A stretch of DNA of 64,000 nucleotides from Acidimicrobiia bacterium (GTDB lineage Bacteria; Actinomycetota; Acidimicrobiia; Acidimicrobiales; SKKL01), in assembly GCA_041676705.1 (NCBI GenBank), contig JBAYRL010000005.1, positions 142,607 through 206,606 of the forward strand, written 5' to 3'. The notes beneath the pieces are model-generated. The model was given only the letters and a program-made list of their open reading frames with translations. It did not search any database and was not told where the DNA came from. Position numbers and translations under genes: made by a program. Below, piece after piece: positions 9,096 to 17,496 of this stretch (position 1 is its first letter; each line of letters begins with the position of its first letter).

Positions 9096-9652
9096 CCTCG
9101 TAGGGGTGCCAATGCTTCTGCTAATTTGGCGATCTCGTTCAGTTGCGCCTCGAGGACCGTTGATTGCTGCTCGTTTGGTTCGAAGACTCCGTCGGTGATT
9201 TGTTCTCCGGGGAAGTTAATTTCGATATTTCCCATGGTCATAACCATTCCCAACAGGCTTACCACTGGCCGAAGAGCGGCTTGAGCTCGTGAACCACCCG
9301 AGTTACCGCCCCAGTTCACAAACCCCACTGGCTTGCGAAACCATTCACGGTTCAGATAATCGAGAGCATTCTTAATCGGGGCTGAGTAGCTGTGGTTGTA
9401 CTCAGGAAACACGAAGAGGAACCCGTCAGCGGCATTCACCCGTTCAGCCCAAGACTTGGTGTGTTCACGGGTATATTGCTGCAACCTAGGATGAGTTGGT
9501 TCATCCATGAAGGGCAGATCAATTTCCTTCAGATCAGCAAAATCAACATCAAAACGTCCGTCGGCTGCGGCCTCTTGGCACACCCAGTCGGCAATTGATT
9601 TACCAACTCGAACTTCACGGACACTTCCTAAAACAACCATCAGTTTTGGCAT
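9092..9652 (-). CDS. NAD(P)H-dependent FMN reductase
   Basis: Flavodoxin-fold oxidoreductase (186 aa) of the NADPH-dependent FMN reductase/ArsH-like family, which reduces flavins or quinones in the cytoplasm. The FMN phosphate loop is GSVREVRVGKSIADW near the N-terminus. The family motif PEYNHSYSAPIKNALDYL is followed by KPVGFVNWGGNSGG around residue 115. Length is normal. It is convergent with the MarR gene; whether it belongs functionally with the pump is unknown. Confidence 0.88.
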   Translation of the reverse strand: MPKLMVVLGSVREVRVGKSIADWVCQEAAADGRFDVDFADLKEIDLPFMDEPTHPRLQQYTREHTKSWAERVNAADGFLFVFPEYNHSYSAPIKNALDYLNREWFRKPVGFVNWGGNSGGSRAQAALRPVVSLLGMVMTMGNIEINFPGEQITDGVFEPNEQQSTVLEAQLNEIAKLAEALAPLRG

Positions 9653-9729
9653 ACCAATCTAAGCCTATCGGTCGCCAGACCTAAGATTCGATTGGGGTTG
9701 TTAGCAAGGCCATGGCACGGCTTAATGCA

Positions 9730-9805
9730 TGGTGGGCCGCCCGGGACTCGAACCCGGCACCTTGGGATTAAAAGTCCCCTGCTCTACCTGATGAGCTAGC
9801 GGCCC
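9730..9805 (-). tRNA. tRNA-Lys (TTT)
   Basis: A full cloverleaf on the minus strand: acceptor GGGCCGC pairing with GCGGCCC, D-arm AGCTCATCAGGTAGAGC, anticodon loop CTTTTAA with anticodon TTT, and T-arm CCGGGTTCGAGTCCCGG. Discriminator A and an encoded CCA (9730-9732) are present. The outermost anticodon-stem pair is a G-A mismatch. Confidence 0.95.
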
Positions 9806-9945
9806 AGAAGCTTCAACGGCTCTTATGAACCGGCTACAGATTGTGGCACATTTCGACAGAAGTGAACCATCTGAGAATTAGAGAAGTTACTGCCTAGACC
9901 GAAGACGATACCAGTTGACCCATGGTTCTAAGCTAAACAATAGGA

Positions 9946-10878
9946 ATGAAAAGAATGCGTTTCCTAGCTGTCTTAGCGTTCATAGCGTTGCTTGGTGCCG
10001 CCTGCGGCAACGATTCTTCCGATTCTAATAGTGGCACCTCTTCCACTACCGAGGCTGAAAACAGCACCACCACGCTCGCCGATGACAACAACAGCGACGA
10101 ACCAGAAAATGGTGATGACGATGCCGATGAGCGAAGCATCAGCTTGTCGGCCTATTGGCTTGACGAAAATAATGAGCTTCGGGTTGGTTACACCCACGTG
10201 GTCGCACCGGGTTCACCAGGGGCAGATATCGTGAACGCGCTATTGGACGGTCCACTTGATGAAGACGTGGAATTGGGTTTGCGTACGGCGCTGCCTACGG
10301 ATGCTCGTTTGCGGTCCCTCGACATCATTGGGTCCGAAGTGATCGCCGACTTTTCTGCCGAGTTCGCCGCTGGTGACGACCCGCTAGAGGCCCAAGCACG
10401 CCTAGCTCAGGTTGTTTATACCCTCACACAGTTCCCAGTTGTGGAAGCCATCGAGATTCTGATTGAAGGTCAGCCTGAAGCGACAATGGGTGATAGTGGG
10501 ATCGTGATCAAGCCGATTCTGGCTCGTTCCGATTTCGAGTGGGATGGCGAGTATGAAACCTTTGCGCCCACAGTTCTGGTGGAATCACCCCGGCCTGGTC
10601 AACTGACCGCCGGAAACGGAGTAGAAGTTGCCGGATCCGCCTTCACTTTCGAAGGGGCGCTCTATCTGGAGGCGATTTCAGCAACTGGTGAGGTGCTGGC
10701 CCCGGAAACCTATTTCATGACCGATGTCGACGGTGAGAACATGAAGGGCACTTTTTCGGTTTGGCTCGACTTTGATAGCGACCTGTTGGGCGATATCACC
10801 CTGCGCGCATATGACATCTCGGCCGAAAGTGGTGAGCCCACCGGAGTGGTTGAGGTTCCGATCGTCCGTGCGGGCTAG
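9946..10878 (+). CDS. Lipoprotein with GerMN and Gmad2 domains
   Basis: A 310-residue secreted lipoprotein. The signal peptide (residues 1-19) ends at Cys20 in LLGAACGND, followed by a low-complexity Ser/Thr/Asp/Asn linker to about residue 62. A GerMN domain follows (about 65-185; GADIVNALLDGP, VIADFSAEF). The C-terminal part (about 205-310) matches the Gmad2 immunoglobulin-like domain often paired with GerMN (VESPRPGQ, FTFEGALYLEA). Despite the sporulation name, this domain pair is widespread in non-sporulating actinobacteria. The role is unknown, probably envelope-associated. Confidence 0.85.
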   Translation: MKRMRFLAVLAFIALLGAACGNDSSDSNSGTSSTTEAENSTTTLADDNNSDEPENGDDDADERSISLSAYWLDENNELRVGYTHVVAPGSPGADIVNALLDGPLDEDVELGLRTALPTDARLRSLDIIGSEVIADFSAEFAAGDDPLEAQARLAQVVYTLTQFPVVEAIEILIEGQPEATMGDSGIVIKPILARSDFEWDGEYETFAPTVLVESPRPGQLTAGNGVEVAGSAFTFEGALYLEAISATGEVLAPETYFMTDVDGENMKGTFSVWLDFDSDLLGDITLRAYDISAESGEPTGVVEVPIVRAG

Positions 10879-10931
10879 TCCAAACTTGGCGCAGCTCAAA
10901 GGCAGTTCAAAGGCCAGTTAACCCTAAGCAA

Positions 10932-10949
10932 CAGCACCCACTCGTGCTG
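10932..10949. terminator. Weak hairpin between convergent genes
   Basis: CAGCAC (10932-10937) and GTGCTG (10944-10949) form a 6-bp stem with a 6-nt loop in the 90-bp gap between two convergent genes. There is no T tract. Nothing else stands out in this gap. Confidence 0.25.
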
Positions 10950-10968
10950 GTGAGTTGGCAAGGCGCGC

Positions 10969-13515
10969 CTACCCATGGCGCTCGATACTGAGCAGTCTTA
11001 GCACGGCGCGTCCTTCTTCGTTTGATGCCTCTAGGTCAACCTCGGCCTCGAAATACCATTCTCGGTTTGCTTCGGGGTCGAGAAGGCCTTGTCGCACCCG
11101 CCAGTCTTCTTTTGTTTTGGTCAAGGCAAATAGTGTTGAACCACGCGCCTCATTGCCAATTTCTACGGTGTCATACTCTGCCCAGTATGGGGCCATAGCT
11201 TCCGTCAAGGCTTCGGAGCGCCAGTGTGGAGAACCTTCTCGTTCGGCCAAAGCCTCGTAATCTTGGCGGCTAAGTAGCTCCACCCAACGAAACGCCTCGT
11301 TACGGATCATGATGGCAAAGGCCCTCGCATTGTCGCTGAGTTTTGCGGGCTGATTTTGGGCGGCATGTTGTAGATCGCCGGGACGAACCTCGGGTGCCTC
11401 CTCGCTGTCGGGGTGTAGCAGCTCTTCCCACTCGTCTAACAAGCTAGAGTCGATTTGGCGTACGGTTTCGCCCAGCCAGGCTTCGAGGTCATGCACCTCG
11501 TCCGTCTTGGCCTCGGCAGGTACGTTCTGCACCAGACCTTTGTAGGCATCGCTTAGGTAACGCAGCACCAAGCCTTCCGAACGAGCTAGTTCGTAATGGC
11601 GGATGTAGTCACTAAAGGTCATGGCACGTTCATACATGTCACGAGCCACTGACTTGGGGCGAATATTGTGATCGCGCACCCAGGGGTGCAAGGTGCGGTA
11701 TTCATCGAACAGGTTGTAGGTGAATTCGCGTAATGGTTTGGGGTATTCAAGCTGGTCAAGTTGGGCCATGCGCTCTTCGTACTCCACCCCTTCTGCTTTT
11801 AGCCGAGACACGGTTTCAGTGCGGAGCTTGTTGAGCTGTGCCGACAACACCACCCCCGGGTCTTCCAAGACTGCTTCCACCAGCGACAAAACATCGAGGG
11901 AGTAGTGCTCGCTCTCATGTTCAAGGTGGGGCACCGCGGCCAATACAAAGGGCGACAATGGTTGGTTTAGAGCGAAGTTTTCTTGCAGCTCTACGGTCAG
12001 GCGAACTTTTCGGCCTAGCTCATCGGGTTCGTCGAGCTCTTCTACCACCTTGGCTTGGCGAAGTGACCGGTATATCGAAATTGCGTGACGAATATGTTGA
12101 CGTTGTTTGGGTCGGGTTTCATGGTTGTCAACCAGAAGGTGGCGCATAGCACCACAGCCATCGCCGGGCCGGTTCAGCACGTTCAAGAGCATGGAGTGGC
12201 TCACCGTAAAGCTTGAGGTGAGGGGTTCGGGCGACTTAGCGATCAACTTGGTGAAAGTGTCCTCACTCCACGGCACATAGCCACGGGTAGGCGGTTTCTT
12301 TTTCACTATTTTGCGAAGTTTTTTAGCGTCGCCAGCCGCTTTTTCAACCGCTTTTTCATTCTCAATTACATGTTCAGGTGCTTGTGCCCACACATATCCA
12401 ATGGTGTCGAAACCGGCCCGACCAGCTCGCCCAGCGATCTGGTGAAATTCTCGTGCCGTCAAAATTCTTGAACTCACGCCGTCATATTTGGCTAGTTGCG
12501 TGAACAGCACGGTACGAATGGGCACGTTGATGCCAACCCCGAGGGTGTCGGTGCCACAGATGACTTTGAGGTGCCCGTCTTGGGCCAAGCGTTCCACCAA
12601 ACGGCGGTACTTGGGCAACATACCGGCGTGGTGCACCCCAATACCGTGTCGTAGAAAGCGAGAAAGAGCCTTACCAAATCCGGGGTTGAAACGAAACTCT
12701 CCAATAGCGGCTGCAATAGCCGCTTTTTCTTCTTTGGTGCACATGTTGATGCTCATCAACGACTGTGCTCGTTCGACCGCCGATGCCTGCGTGAAATGCA
12801 CCACATAAACGGGGGCTAGGTTGGTTTCCAACAAAGTTTCTATGGTCTCGTGCAGAGCGGTGTGACGGTACTCGTAAGTGAGCGGCACGGGACGTGTGGC
12901 GCTGGTGATGGTGCGGGTGGGGTAGCCGGTTCGACGGCTGAGATCATCCTCGAAGCGTTTCGTGTCGCCCAGGGTGGCCGACATTAAAATAAACTGTGCT
13001 TGGGGTAAACAAAGCAGCGGTATTTGCCAGGCCCAACCGCGGTCAGCTTCGGCATAGTAGTGAAATTCATCCATCACAACTTGGGCCACCTCGGCCCCTT
13101 CGCCTTCGCGTAGCGCCAGATTGGCCAGTACCTCAGCGGTGCAGCAAATCACCGGAGCTTCGGCATTGACGGCAGCATCGCCGGTCATCATGCCTACATT
13201 TCCCGAACCTAGCTCGTCGCAGAGCGCAAAAAACTTTTCGGATACCAACGCCTTTATGGGAGCGGTGTAGAAGGTGCGCATTCCTTGTGCCAGGGCCGCG
13301 AAATGAGCCGCTAAGGCCACCAATGACTTACCGGTGCCAGTTGGGGTGGCCAAAATGATGTTGGACCCCGAATATATTTCAAGGATGGCCTCTTCCTGGG
13401 CCGGGTAGAGCGTGAGGCCCCGAGTTTCCGACCATTCGGTGAAAGCCTCGAGCAGTAAATCAGGGTCGGCCCCATGGTTTGGTGACGGTAAAAAGTCAGA
13501 TAGAGGCGCGTTCAT
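10969..13515 (-). CDS. Ski2-like DEAD/DEAH-box RNA helicase with DUF3516
   Basis: An 848-residue superfamily 2 helicase. Motif I is ATPTGTGKS, motif II DEFHYY, motif III SATLGD, and motif VI QIAGRAGRAG. The C-terminal half (after about residue 400) matches DUF3516 of actinobacterial Ski2-like helicases, presumed to unwind RNA. The ATG at 13515 fits the family better than the upstream extension to 13560, which starts with a cysteine-rich run not expected here. The start is only 37 bp from the divergent dehydrogenase start, so the two promoters must interlock. Confidence 0.9.
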   Translation of the reverse strand: MNAPLSDFLPSPNHGADPDLLLEAFTEWSETRGLTLYPAQEEAILEIYSGSNIILATPTGTGKSLVALAAHFAALAQGMRTFYTAPIKALVSEKFFALCDELGSGNVGMMTGDAAVNAEAPVICCTAEVLANLALREGEGAEVAQVVMDEFHYYAEADRGWAWQIPLLCLPQAQFILMSATLGDTKRFEDDLSRRTGYPTRTITSATRPVPLTYEYRHTALHETIETLLETNLAPVYVVHFTQASAVERAQSLMSINMCTKEEKAAIAAAIGEFRFNPGFGKALSRFLRHGIGVHHAGMLPKYRRLVERLAQDGHLKVICGTDTLGVGINVPIRTVLFTQLAKYDGVSSRILTAREFHQIAGRAGRAGFDTIGYVWAQAPEHVIENEKAVEKAAGDAKKLRKIVKKKPPTRGYVPWSEDTFTKLIAKSPEPLTSSFTVSHSMLLNVLNRPGDGCGAMRHLLVDNHETRPKQRQHIRHAISIYRSLRQAKVVEELDEPDELGRKVRLTVELQENFALNQPLSPFVLAAVPHLEHESEHYSLDVLSLVEAVLEDPGVVLSAQLNKLRTETVSRLKAEGVEYEERMAQLDQLEYPKPLREFTYNLFDEYRTLHPWVRDHNIRPKSVARDMYERAMTFSDYIRHYELARSEGLVLRYLSDAYKGLVQNVPAEAKTDEVHDLEAWLGETVRQIDSSLLDEWEELLHPDSEEAPEVRPGDLQHAAQNQPAKLSDNARAFAIMIRNEAFRWVELLSRQDYEALAEREGSPHWRSEALTEAMAPYWAEYDTVEIGNEARGSTLFALTKTKEDWRVRQGLLDPEANREWYFEAEVDLEASNEEGRAVLRLLSIERHG

Positions 13516-13552
13516 GTTCACTGATAATGCCTCAGTTGGGCAACATATACAG

Positions 13553-14545
13553 ATGGACACAAAGATTCGTGTGGGAATTGTTGGCTATGGCAACCTCGGC
13601 CGAGGGGTGGAACTGGCCATCAGCCAAAGCCCCGACTTGGAGTTGCAGGGGGTGTTTTCCAGGCGTGATCCGGCCGCGGTGCAAACCGTTGGCGAGACGG
13701 TTTCGGTGTACAAAATGACCGAGCTTGAACGTTTCGCTGCCGAGGGGACCATAGATGTAGCCATCCTGTGTGGCAGCTCCAGCGGTGATCTGCCGACTCA
13801 GACCCCCGAGCTGGTGCGCTGGTTCAACACCGTTGACAGCTTCGATACCCACGCTAATATCCCCGCCTATTTTGAAAGTGTTGATGAACCTGCCAAAGAG
13901 CATGGCCATGTGGGCATAATTTCGACCGGCTGGGACCCGGGGCTTTTTTCGGTGAATCGCGTCATTGGGGAAGCCATCCTTCCTGAAGGTGATACCTACA
14001 CGTTTTGGGGAAAAGGGCTAAGCCAAGGGCATTCGGCGGCTGTTCGAGGCGTGGACGGCGTCGCCGATGCCGTGCAATACACGGTTCCGTCTGAACGCGC
14101 CATGGATCGTGCTCGAAGTGGCGAGCGGCCCCAGCTTTCGACCCGTGAAAAACACGTTCGGGAATGTTACGTGGTGCTGGCCGAGGGTGCTGATGCCGAT
14201 GCGGTGCAGCAGACCATTGTCAATATGCCAGCCTATTTCGCCGATTACGACACCACCGTGCATTTCATCTCACAGGCTGAGCTTGATCGTGATCACGCCG
14301 CCATGCCACACGGCGGCTTTGTGATCCGCAGTGGCCACACCGCAGATTCGGCCACCCAAACCATAGAGTTTTCTCTGAAACTGACCAGCAACCCGTCGTT
14401 TACGGCAGCGGTTTTGGTAGCTTATGCCCGAGCCGCTCACCGCTTGGCTGATAGCGGTGCTACCGGCGCGTTCACCCCATTTGATATCGCGCCCGGCTTA
14501 CTTTCACCCAAAAGTCCGGCCCAGCTTCGCCAAGAACTGTTGTAG
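13553..14545 (+). CDS. ddh: meso-Diaminopimelate D-dehydrogenase
   Basis: NADP-dependent enzyme that interconverts meso-2,6-diaminopimelate and tetrahydrodipicolinate, the one-step branch of lysine and peptidoglycan precursor synthesis. The N-terminal Rossmann motif GYGNLGRG, the family motif STGWDPGLFSVNR and WGKGLSQGHSAAVRG are all present. Length (330 aa) is typical. The ATG at 13553 gives MDTKIRVGIVGYG, the usual N-terminus. The longer frame from 13412 would cross the divergent helicase gene. It is a single-gene unit here. Confidence 0.93.
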   Translation: MDTKIRVGIVGYGNLGRGVELAISQSPDLELQGVFSRRDPAAVQTVGETVSVYKMTELERFAAEGTIDVAILCGSSSGDLPTQTPELVRWFNTVDSFDTHANIPAYFESVDEPAKEHGHVGIISTGWDPGLFSVNRVIGEAILPEGDTYTFWGKGLSQGHSAAVRGVDGVADAVQYTVPSERAMDRARSGERPQLSTREKHVRECYVVLAEGADADAVQQTIVNMPAYFADYDTTVHFISQAELDRDHAAMPHGGFVIRSGHTADSATQTIEFSLKLTSNPSFTAAVLVAYARAAHRLADSGATGAFTPFDIAPGLLSPKSPAQLRQELL

Positions 14546-14553
14546 CCAGGCCG

Positions 14554-15144
14554 CTAAATTTGGTCGGGGATCGTGATCTCGTCGTGGTTCACCAAAGTGA
14601 CACGATCCCCGAGAGTGACTTTTCCGGCATCAAGTTCAACCTGGCGTGCACCTAAGTTGGCGATGCGTTCCCACGGTTGTCCGAGGTCAGCTTCCAAAGC
14701 GTAGATAACCCCGCCGTGAGTAACCACCAATATTTCGGCACCCTGGTAGTGCTCTTCGATACGACCAAAGGCCATTCTCAATCGAGTTAAAACCACCTGG
14801 TCGTCTTCCCAACCCGGGGCGCGTTTCCCAGCGTCCAGGTAGCCCGGCCAGGCCTCTTCGATTTCAGCACGAGTTAGACCCGACCACTCTCCGGCGCTTC
14901 TTTCTCGTAGGTCGGAATCGATAACAACCGGGCCAACCCCAAGGGTCTCGGAAATAATTAACGCCGTGTTATGGGCACGTTCGAGGTCGGAGGAAATGAT
15001 CACATCTACTGTTCCAATGGCGGATGAGGCATGAAATGCTTGCAAGCGCCCCAGCTGACTCAGCGGAGGATCGGCCTGGCCCTGCCAGCGGCCTTGCGCG
15101 TTCCAGGTTGATTGACCATGACGGGCTAAAAGAAGACGAGTCAT
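14554..15144 (-). CDS. Histidine phosphatase family protein
   Basis: A 196-residue member of the phosphoglycerate-mutase-like histidine phosphatase family. The catalytic RHG motif is in LLLARHGQSTWN, followed by QGQADPPLSQLGRLQA. The second phospho-pocket residues appear as EWSGL and VVTHGGVIYAL. The substrate is not predictable; relatives act on phosphosugars, alpha-ribazole phosphate or phosphoglycerate. ATG at 15144 is preferred over TTG at 15147 because a TANNNT -10 lies 6 nt upstream of it. Confidence 0.87.
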   Translation of the reverse strand: MTRLLLARHGQSTWNAQGRWQGQADPPLSQLGRLQAFHASSAIGTVDVIISSDLERAHNTALIISETLGVGPVVIDSDLRERSAGEWSGLTRAEIEEAWPGYLDAGKRAPGWEDDQVVLTRLRMAFGRIEEHYQGAEILVVTHGGVIYALEADLGQPWERIANLGARQVELDAGKVTLGDRVTLVNHDEITIPDQI

Positions 15145-15150
15145 CAAACG

Positions 15151-15156
15151 ACGTTA
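15151..15156 (-). promoter_or_regulatory. -10 box of leaderless histidine-phosphatase promoter
   Basis: TAACGT on the minus strand sits 6 nt before the ATG at 15144. This fits TANNNT with a leaderless transcript and supports that ATG as the start. Confidence 0.45.
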
Positions 15157-15189
15157 CCCAAAACCGTAGAAATCGGCGAGACTAAAGAG

Positions 15190-15711
15190 ATGACCACCAT
15201 GCTCAGCGGAAACCAATTGATTTTGCGTCCCCTCCAAGTAGCTGACGCCCAGGCACTGACCGCCATTTTGAATACCCCAGATGTGGCGATTTGGTGGGAG
15301 GGTTACGACTATGACCGTGTGCTTGATGAAATTGTGGCGGAAGGCGACGGCGAGAGCTTCGGTATTTTTACCGAAGACCAACCCGAAGTCTTGCTGGGCA
15401 TGATCCAGTATTACGAACAAGATGACCCCGACTACCTTCACGCTGGTATCGACATCTTTGTGGATCCGGCTCGTTATGGTCACGGAATTGGTCAGCGGGC
15501 CATTCTATTGTTGGTGAAACACCTGATTGACGATTTGGGCCACCACCGGATAATTATCGACCCGGCGGTGAACAACGAGCGTGCCATCGCAGTCTTTCAA
15601 AAGGTTGGTTTCCGCGAAGTTGGTGTAATGCGCCGTTATGAACGACGCGCCGATGGCAACTGGGGTGACAATGTGCTCCTCGAGCTTTTGGACACCGACC
15701 TAGCCGGATAA
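15190..15711 (+). CDS. GNAT N-acetyltransferase, AAC(6')-like
   Basis: A 173-residue GNAT-fold acetyltransferase. Its layout is like the aminoglycoside 6'-acetyltransferase branch: N-terminal LILRPLQVADAQALTAIL with IWWEGYD, then VDPARYGHGIGQRAILLLV as the acetyl-CoA pyrophosphate loop, and NERAIAVFQKVGF near the C-terminus. A real aminoglycoside substrate is not implied, since many chromosomal relatives have other targets. The start may be the ATG at 15190 or at 15199; an AAAGAGA sequence precedes both. It is divergent from the histidine phosphatase. Confidence 0.85.
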   Translation: MTTMLSGNQLILRPLQVADAQALTAILNTPDVAIWWEGYDYDRVLDEIVAEGDGESFGIFTEDQPEVLLGMIQYYEQDDPDYLHAGIDIFVDPARYGHGIGQRAILLLVKHLIDDLGHHRIIIDPAVNNERAIAVFQKVGFREVGVMRRYERRADGNWGDNVLLELLDTDLAG

Positions 15712-15748
15712 AGATCGTTGTTGATTGGTTAATTGGAAGGTAGAAGCC

Positions 15749-15988
15749 ATGGCGCTGTTGCGTTTATTTGCTTCGGCTCGAGAAGCGGCTGGTGTGGGAA
15801 CGACGAAAGTTGACGGTGACACAGTTGCCCAAGTTCTAGAGGCGGCTGTTAGCCGTTTCGGTGCTGACTTCGAGGCGATTTTGGAAACCTGTCAGGTGTG
15901 GTGCAACGGTGAACCCACCCAGTTACACCAGGAAATTAGCGCCGAAGATGAGATCGCGATCTTGCCGCCAATTTCTGGAGGCGCATGA
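15749..15988 (+). CDS. MoaD/ThiS-family sulfur-carrier-like protein
   Basis: A 79-residue beta-grasp protein of the MoaD family, small-subunit sulfur carriers for molybdopterin or related sulfur transfer. The motifs LLRLFASAREAAG, VWCNGE and DEIAILPPISGG are typical. The start ATG follows a GGAAGG ribosome-binding site; the longer frame from 15725 lacks one. The protein ends in GGA rather than the usual GG, so the last Ala would have to be removed before thiocarboxylation. The stop overlaps the next start by 4 bp. No other molybdopterin gene is nearby. Confidence 0.8.
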   Translation: MALLRLFASAREAAGVGTTKVDGDTVAQVLEAAVSRFGADFEAILETCQVWCNGEPTQLHQEISAEDEIAILPPISGGA

Positions 15989-16881
15989 GTTCCAGCGGCC
16001 AGAGCCATACTCAAGACCATCGCAAACCAACCACGTCGAAGCGCAAGCCAAACGTGAACTCGAAGCCGCCACGAAAGGTTTCGAAGAGCTATCGCCAGCG
16101 AAAGGTTGAATCATCACGATTCGGAATCGTGTATGACATTGAGGGTCCGAGAGTTCGGCTTGGTTTCGCGTGGTTTGTGGTGGCTTGCCTGACTATCTGG
16201 GCGGGACTATGGCCGTTCGCGCTGCTGATTGCATCGGTGGCGGCTCTAGCTGCAGCGCAGATTTCAACTCAGCTTCGAACCCGCTGGCGTCGCCCGAATC
16301 GTGTAGTGGTGGCAGCGTTTGGGGGCATGTTACCGCTGAGCGCGGCGGTTAACCCGAAACTCTTTGGCGGTGTGACCATCGTGTTCGCTATTGCCAGTGT
16401 GGTCGCCGAGCTGGGGCGGCCAACCGCTGCTGCATCACCCTTGCTTAGCGCATCGGCCATGGTGCGATCTTGGTTGAACGTGGGTCTTGCTGGTGCCACA
16501 TGGGTGGCGCTCTATCAAATAGATATTGGTGCCGCTTTTTGCTTGTTGTTGCTAATAAGTGCCTATGAAGTTGGTGATTTCCTGGTTGGTAGTGGGGCGG
16601 GGAACCCTATTGAAGGCCCCGCTGCGGGCTTACTGGCGTTAGCGGTGGTGGCAGCAGCACTGTTGGTAGTTGAACCGGCTCCTTTTGAGGGCAACTCGCT
16701 GTTGGTTTTTGCAATGGGGGCCGGTTTGGCCGCTCCGCTTGGTCAAGTGGTGGCATCCGCAATTTTGCCTCGCGCTGGTGCCGATGCGCGGGCCTTGAGG
16801 CGTTTAGATTCATATCTGGTAGCCGCACCAGTTTGGTTAGTCTTGTTCTGGGCCGGTCTACACACCGCTGGGGTGGCTTGA
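15985..16881 (+). CDS. Polytopic membrane protein, degenerate CdsA-like
   Basis: A 298-residue membrane protein with a basic, Ser/Lys/Pro-rich cytoplasmic N-terminus (about 1-50) and about seven hydrophobic helices. The C-terminal half resembles phosphatidate cytidylyltransferase (CdsA). AYEVGDFLVGSGAGNPIEG lies where CdsA has its substrate loop, and RRLDSYLVAAPV matches the end of the CdsA signature (DRxDSxxxAxPV). The Lys-Asp and His-Gly-Gly residues of the CdsA signature are missing, so catalysis is doubtful. It is translationally coupled to the MoaD-like gene. Confidence 0.55.
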   Translation: MSSSGQSHTQDHRKPTTSKRKPNVNSKPPRKVSKSYRQRKVESSRFGIVYDIEGPRVRLGFAWFVVACLTIWAGLWPFALLIASVAALAAAQISTQLRTRWRRPNRVVVAAFGGMLPLSAAVNPKLFGGVTIVFAIASVVAELGRPTAAASPLLSASAMVRSWLNVGLAGATWVALYQIDIGAAFCLLLLISAYEVGDFLVGSGAGNPIEGPAAGLLALAVVAAALLVVEPAPFEGNSLLVFAMGAGLAAPLGQVVASAILPRAGADARALRRLDSYLVAAPVWLVLFWAGLHTAGVA

Positions 16882-16886
16882 GGCGC

Positions 16887-16892
16887 TAACCT
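16887..16892 (+). promoter_or_regulatory. -10 box of leaderless rsiG-like promoter
   Basis: TAACCT lies exactly 7 nt before the ATG at 16900, fitting TANNNT and a leaderless transcript. It gives the gene its own promoter despite the short 18-bp gap after the upstream gene. Confidence 0.5.
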
Positions 16893-16899
16893 TCTAGCT

Positions 16900-17433
16900 A
16901 TGCAACCAGCTTTGGACCAGATGCTGAGCTCATTGGGGCCTCACGAATACAGCGCATTAGACCTAGAAAATCTGAGGGCACTGCGTTCCAAAGCCACTGT
17001 TAACGAAGAAGCAATTTCTTATCTACGTCGGGTGATTCAGGTTCGGCTCGACATCATCACTTCCGAGTTGAACAATCGCCGCAGCGGAGCTTCACCGTCT
17101 GATGTTTCCGACATCATTAATCGCCTGCCCCACATCCTTTTCGAAACCCATGTTGCCGGCGGTTCAAATCGGCCGCCCAGCAGTCTTGAAGTGCCCGAAA
17201 TTCCTGACGATCTGACCTTGATGGTGGATGAGGTGTTGCCTACGTCGCGCCTTGTCGCATTGGGCGAGCTGCAAGAAGACGAAATCGTGGCGCTATGTGC
17301 CGCAGCCGAAGAGCTAGAACGTGAAATTTCCGACGCACGCCGTAAGCTACATGACATCATCGACGGTCTCGGACATGAACTAGCCCGGCGTTTTCGTAGT
17401 GGTGAATCACCAGTTGGCTCGATTGAAAACTGA
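16900..17433 (+). CDS. RsiG-like c-di-GMP-dependent anti-sigma factor
   Basis: A 177-residue, mostly helical cytoplasmic protein. It contains two copies of the c-di-GMP binding motif E-x3-S-x2-R-x3-Q-x3-D known from Streptomyces RsiG, which holds the sigma factor WhiG inactive when armed by c-di-GMP. Copy 1 is exact (E36, S40, R43, Q47, D51). Copy 2 has one change (E140, S144, R147, H151 for Gln, D155). The copies sit on two predicted long helices joined by a proline-rich stretch, as in RsiG. The partner sigma is not in the window. The position just before mshA is probably incidental. Confidence 0.8.
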   Translation: MQPALDQMLSSLGPHEYSALDLENLRALRSKATVNEEAISYLRRVIQVRLDIITSELNNRRSGASPSDVSDIINRLPHILFETHVAGGSNRPPSSLEVPEIPDDLTLMVDEVLPTSRLVALGELQEDEIVALCAAAEELEREISDARRKLHDIIDGLGHELARRFRSGESPVGSIEN

Positions 17434-17496
17434 TTCCCGCTATCAGCGTCAAAACTAAGGTTTGGTTCCAAGATCGGAACATTTTTCACAACTTAG

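Noticed and set aside
9946..10878. Sporulation gene because of the GerMN domain
   Set aside because: GerMN-Gmad2 lipoproteins are common in non-sporulating actinobacteria, and no other sporulation genes are here.
15190..15711. Aminoglycoside resistance gene
   Set aside because: The GNAT is only AAC(6')-like in layout. It sits in core chromosomal context with no mobile-element signs, so a resistance role is not supported.
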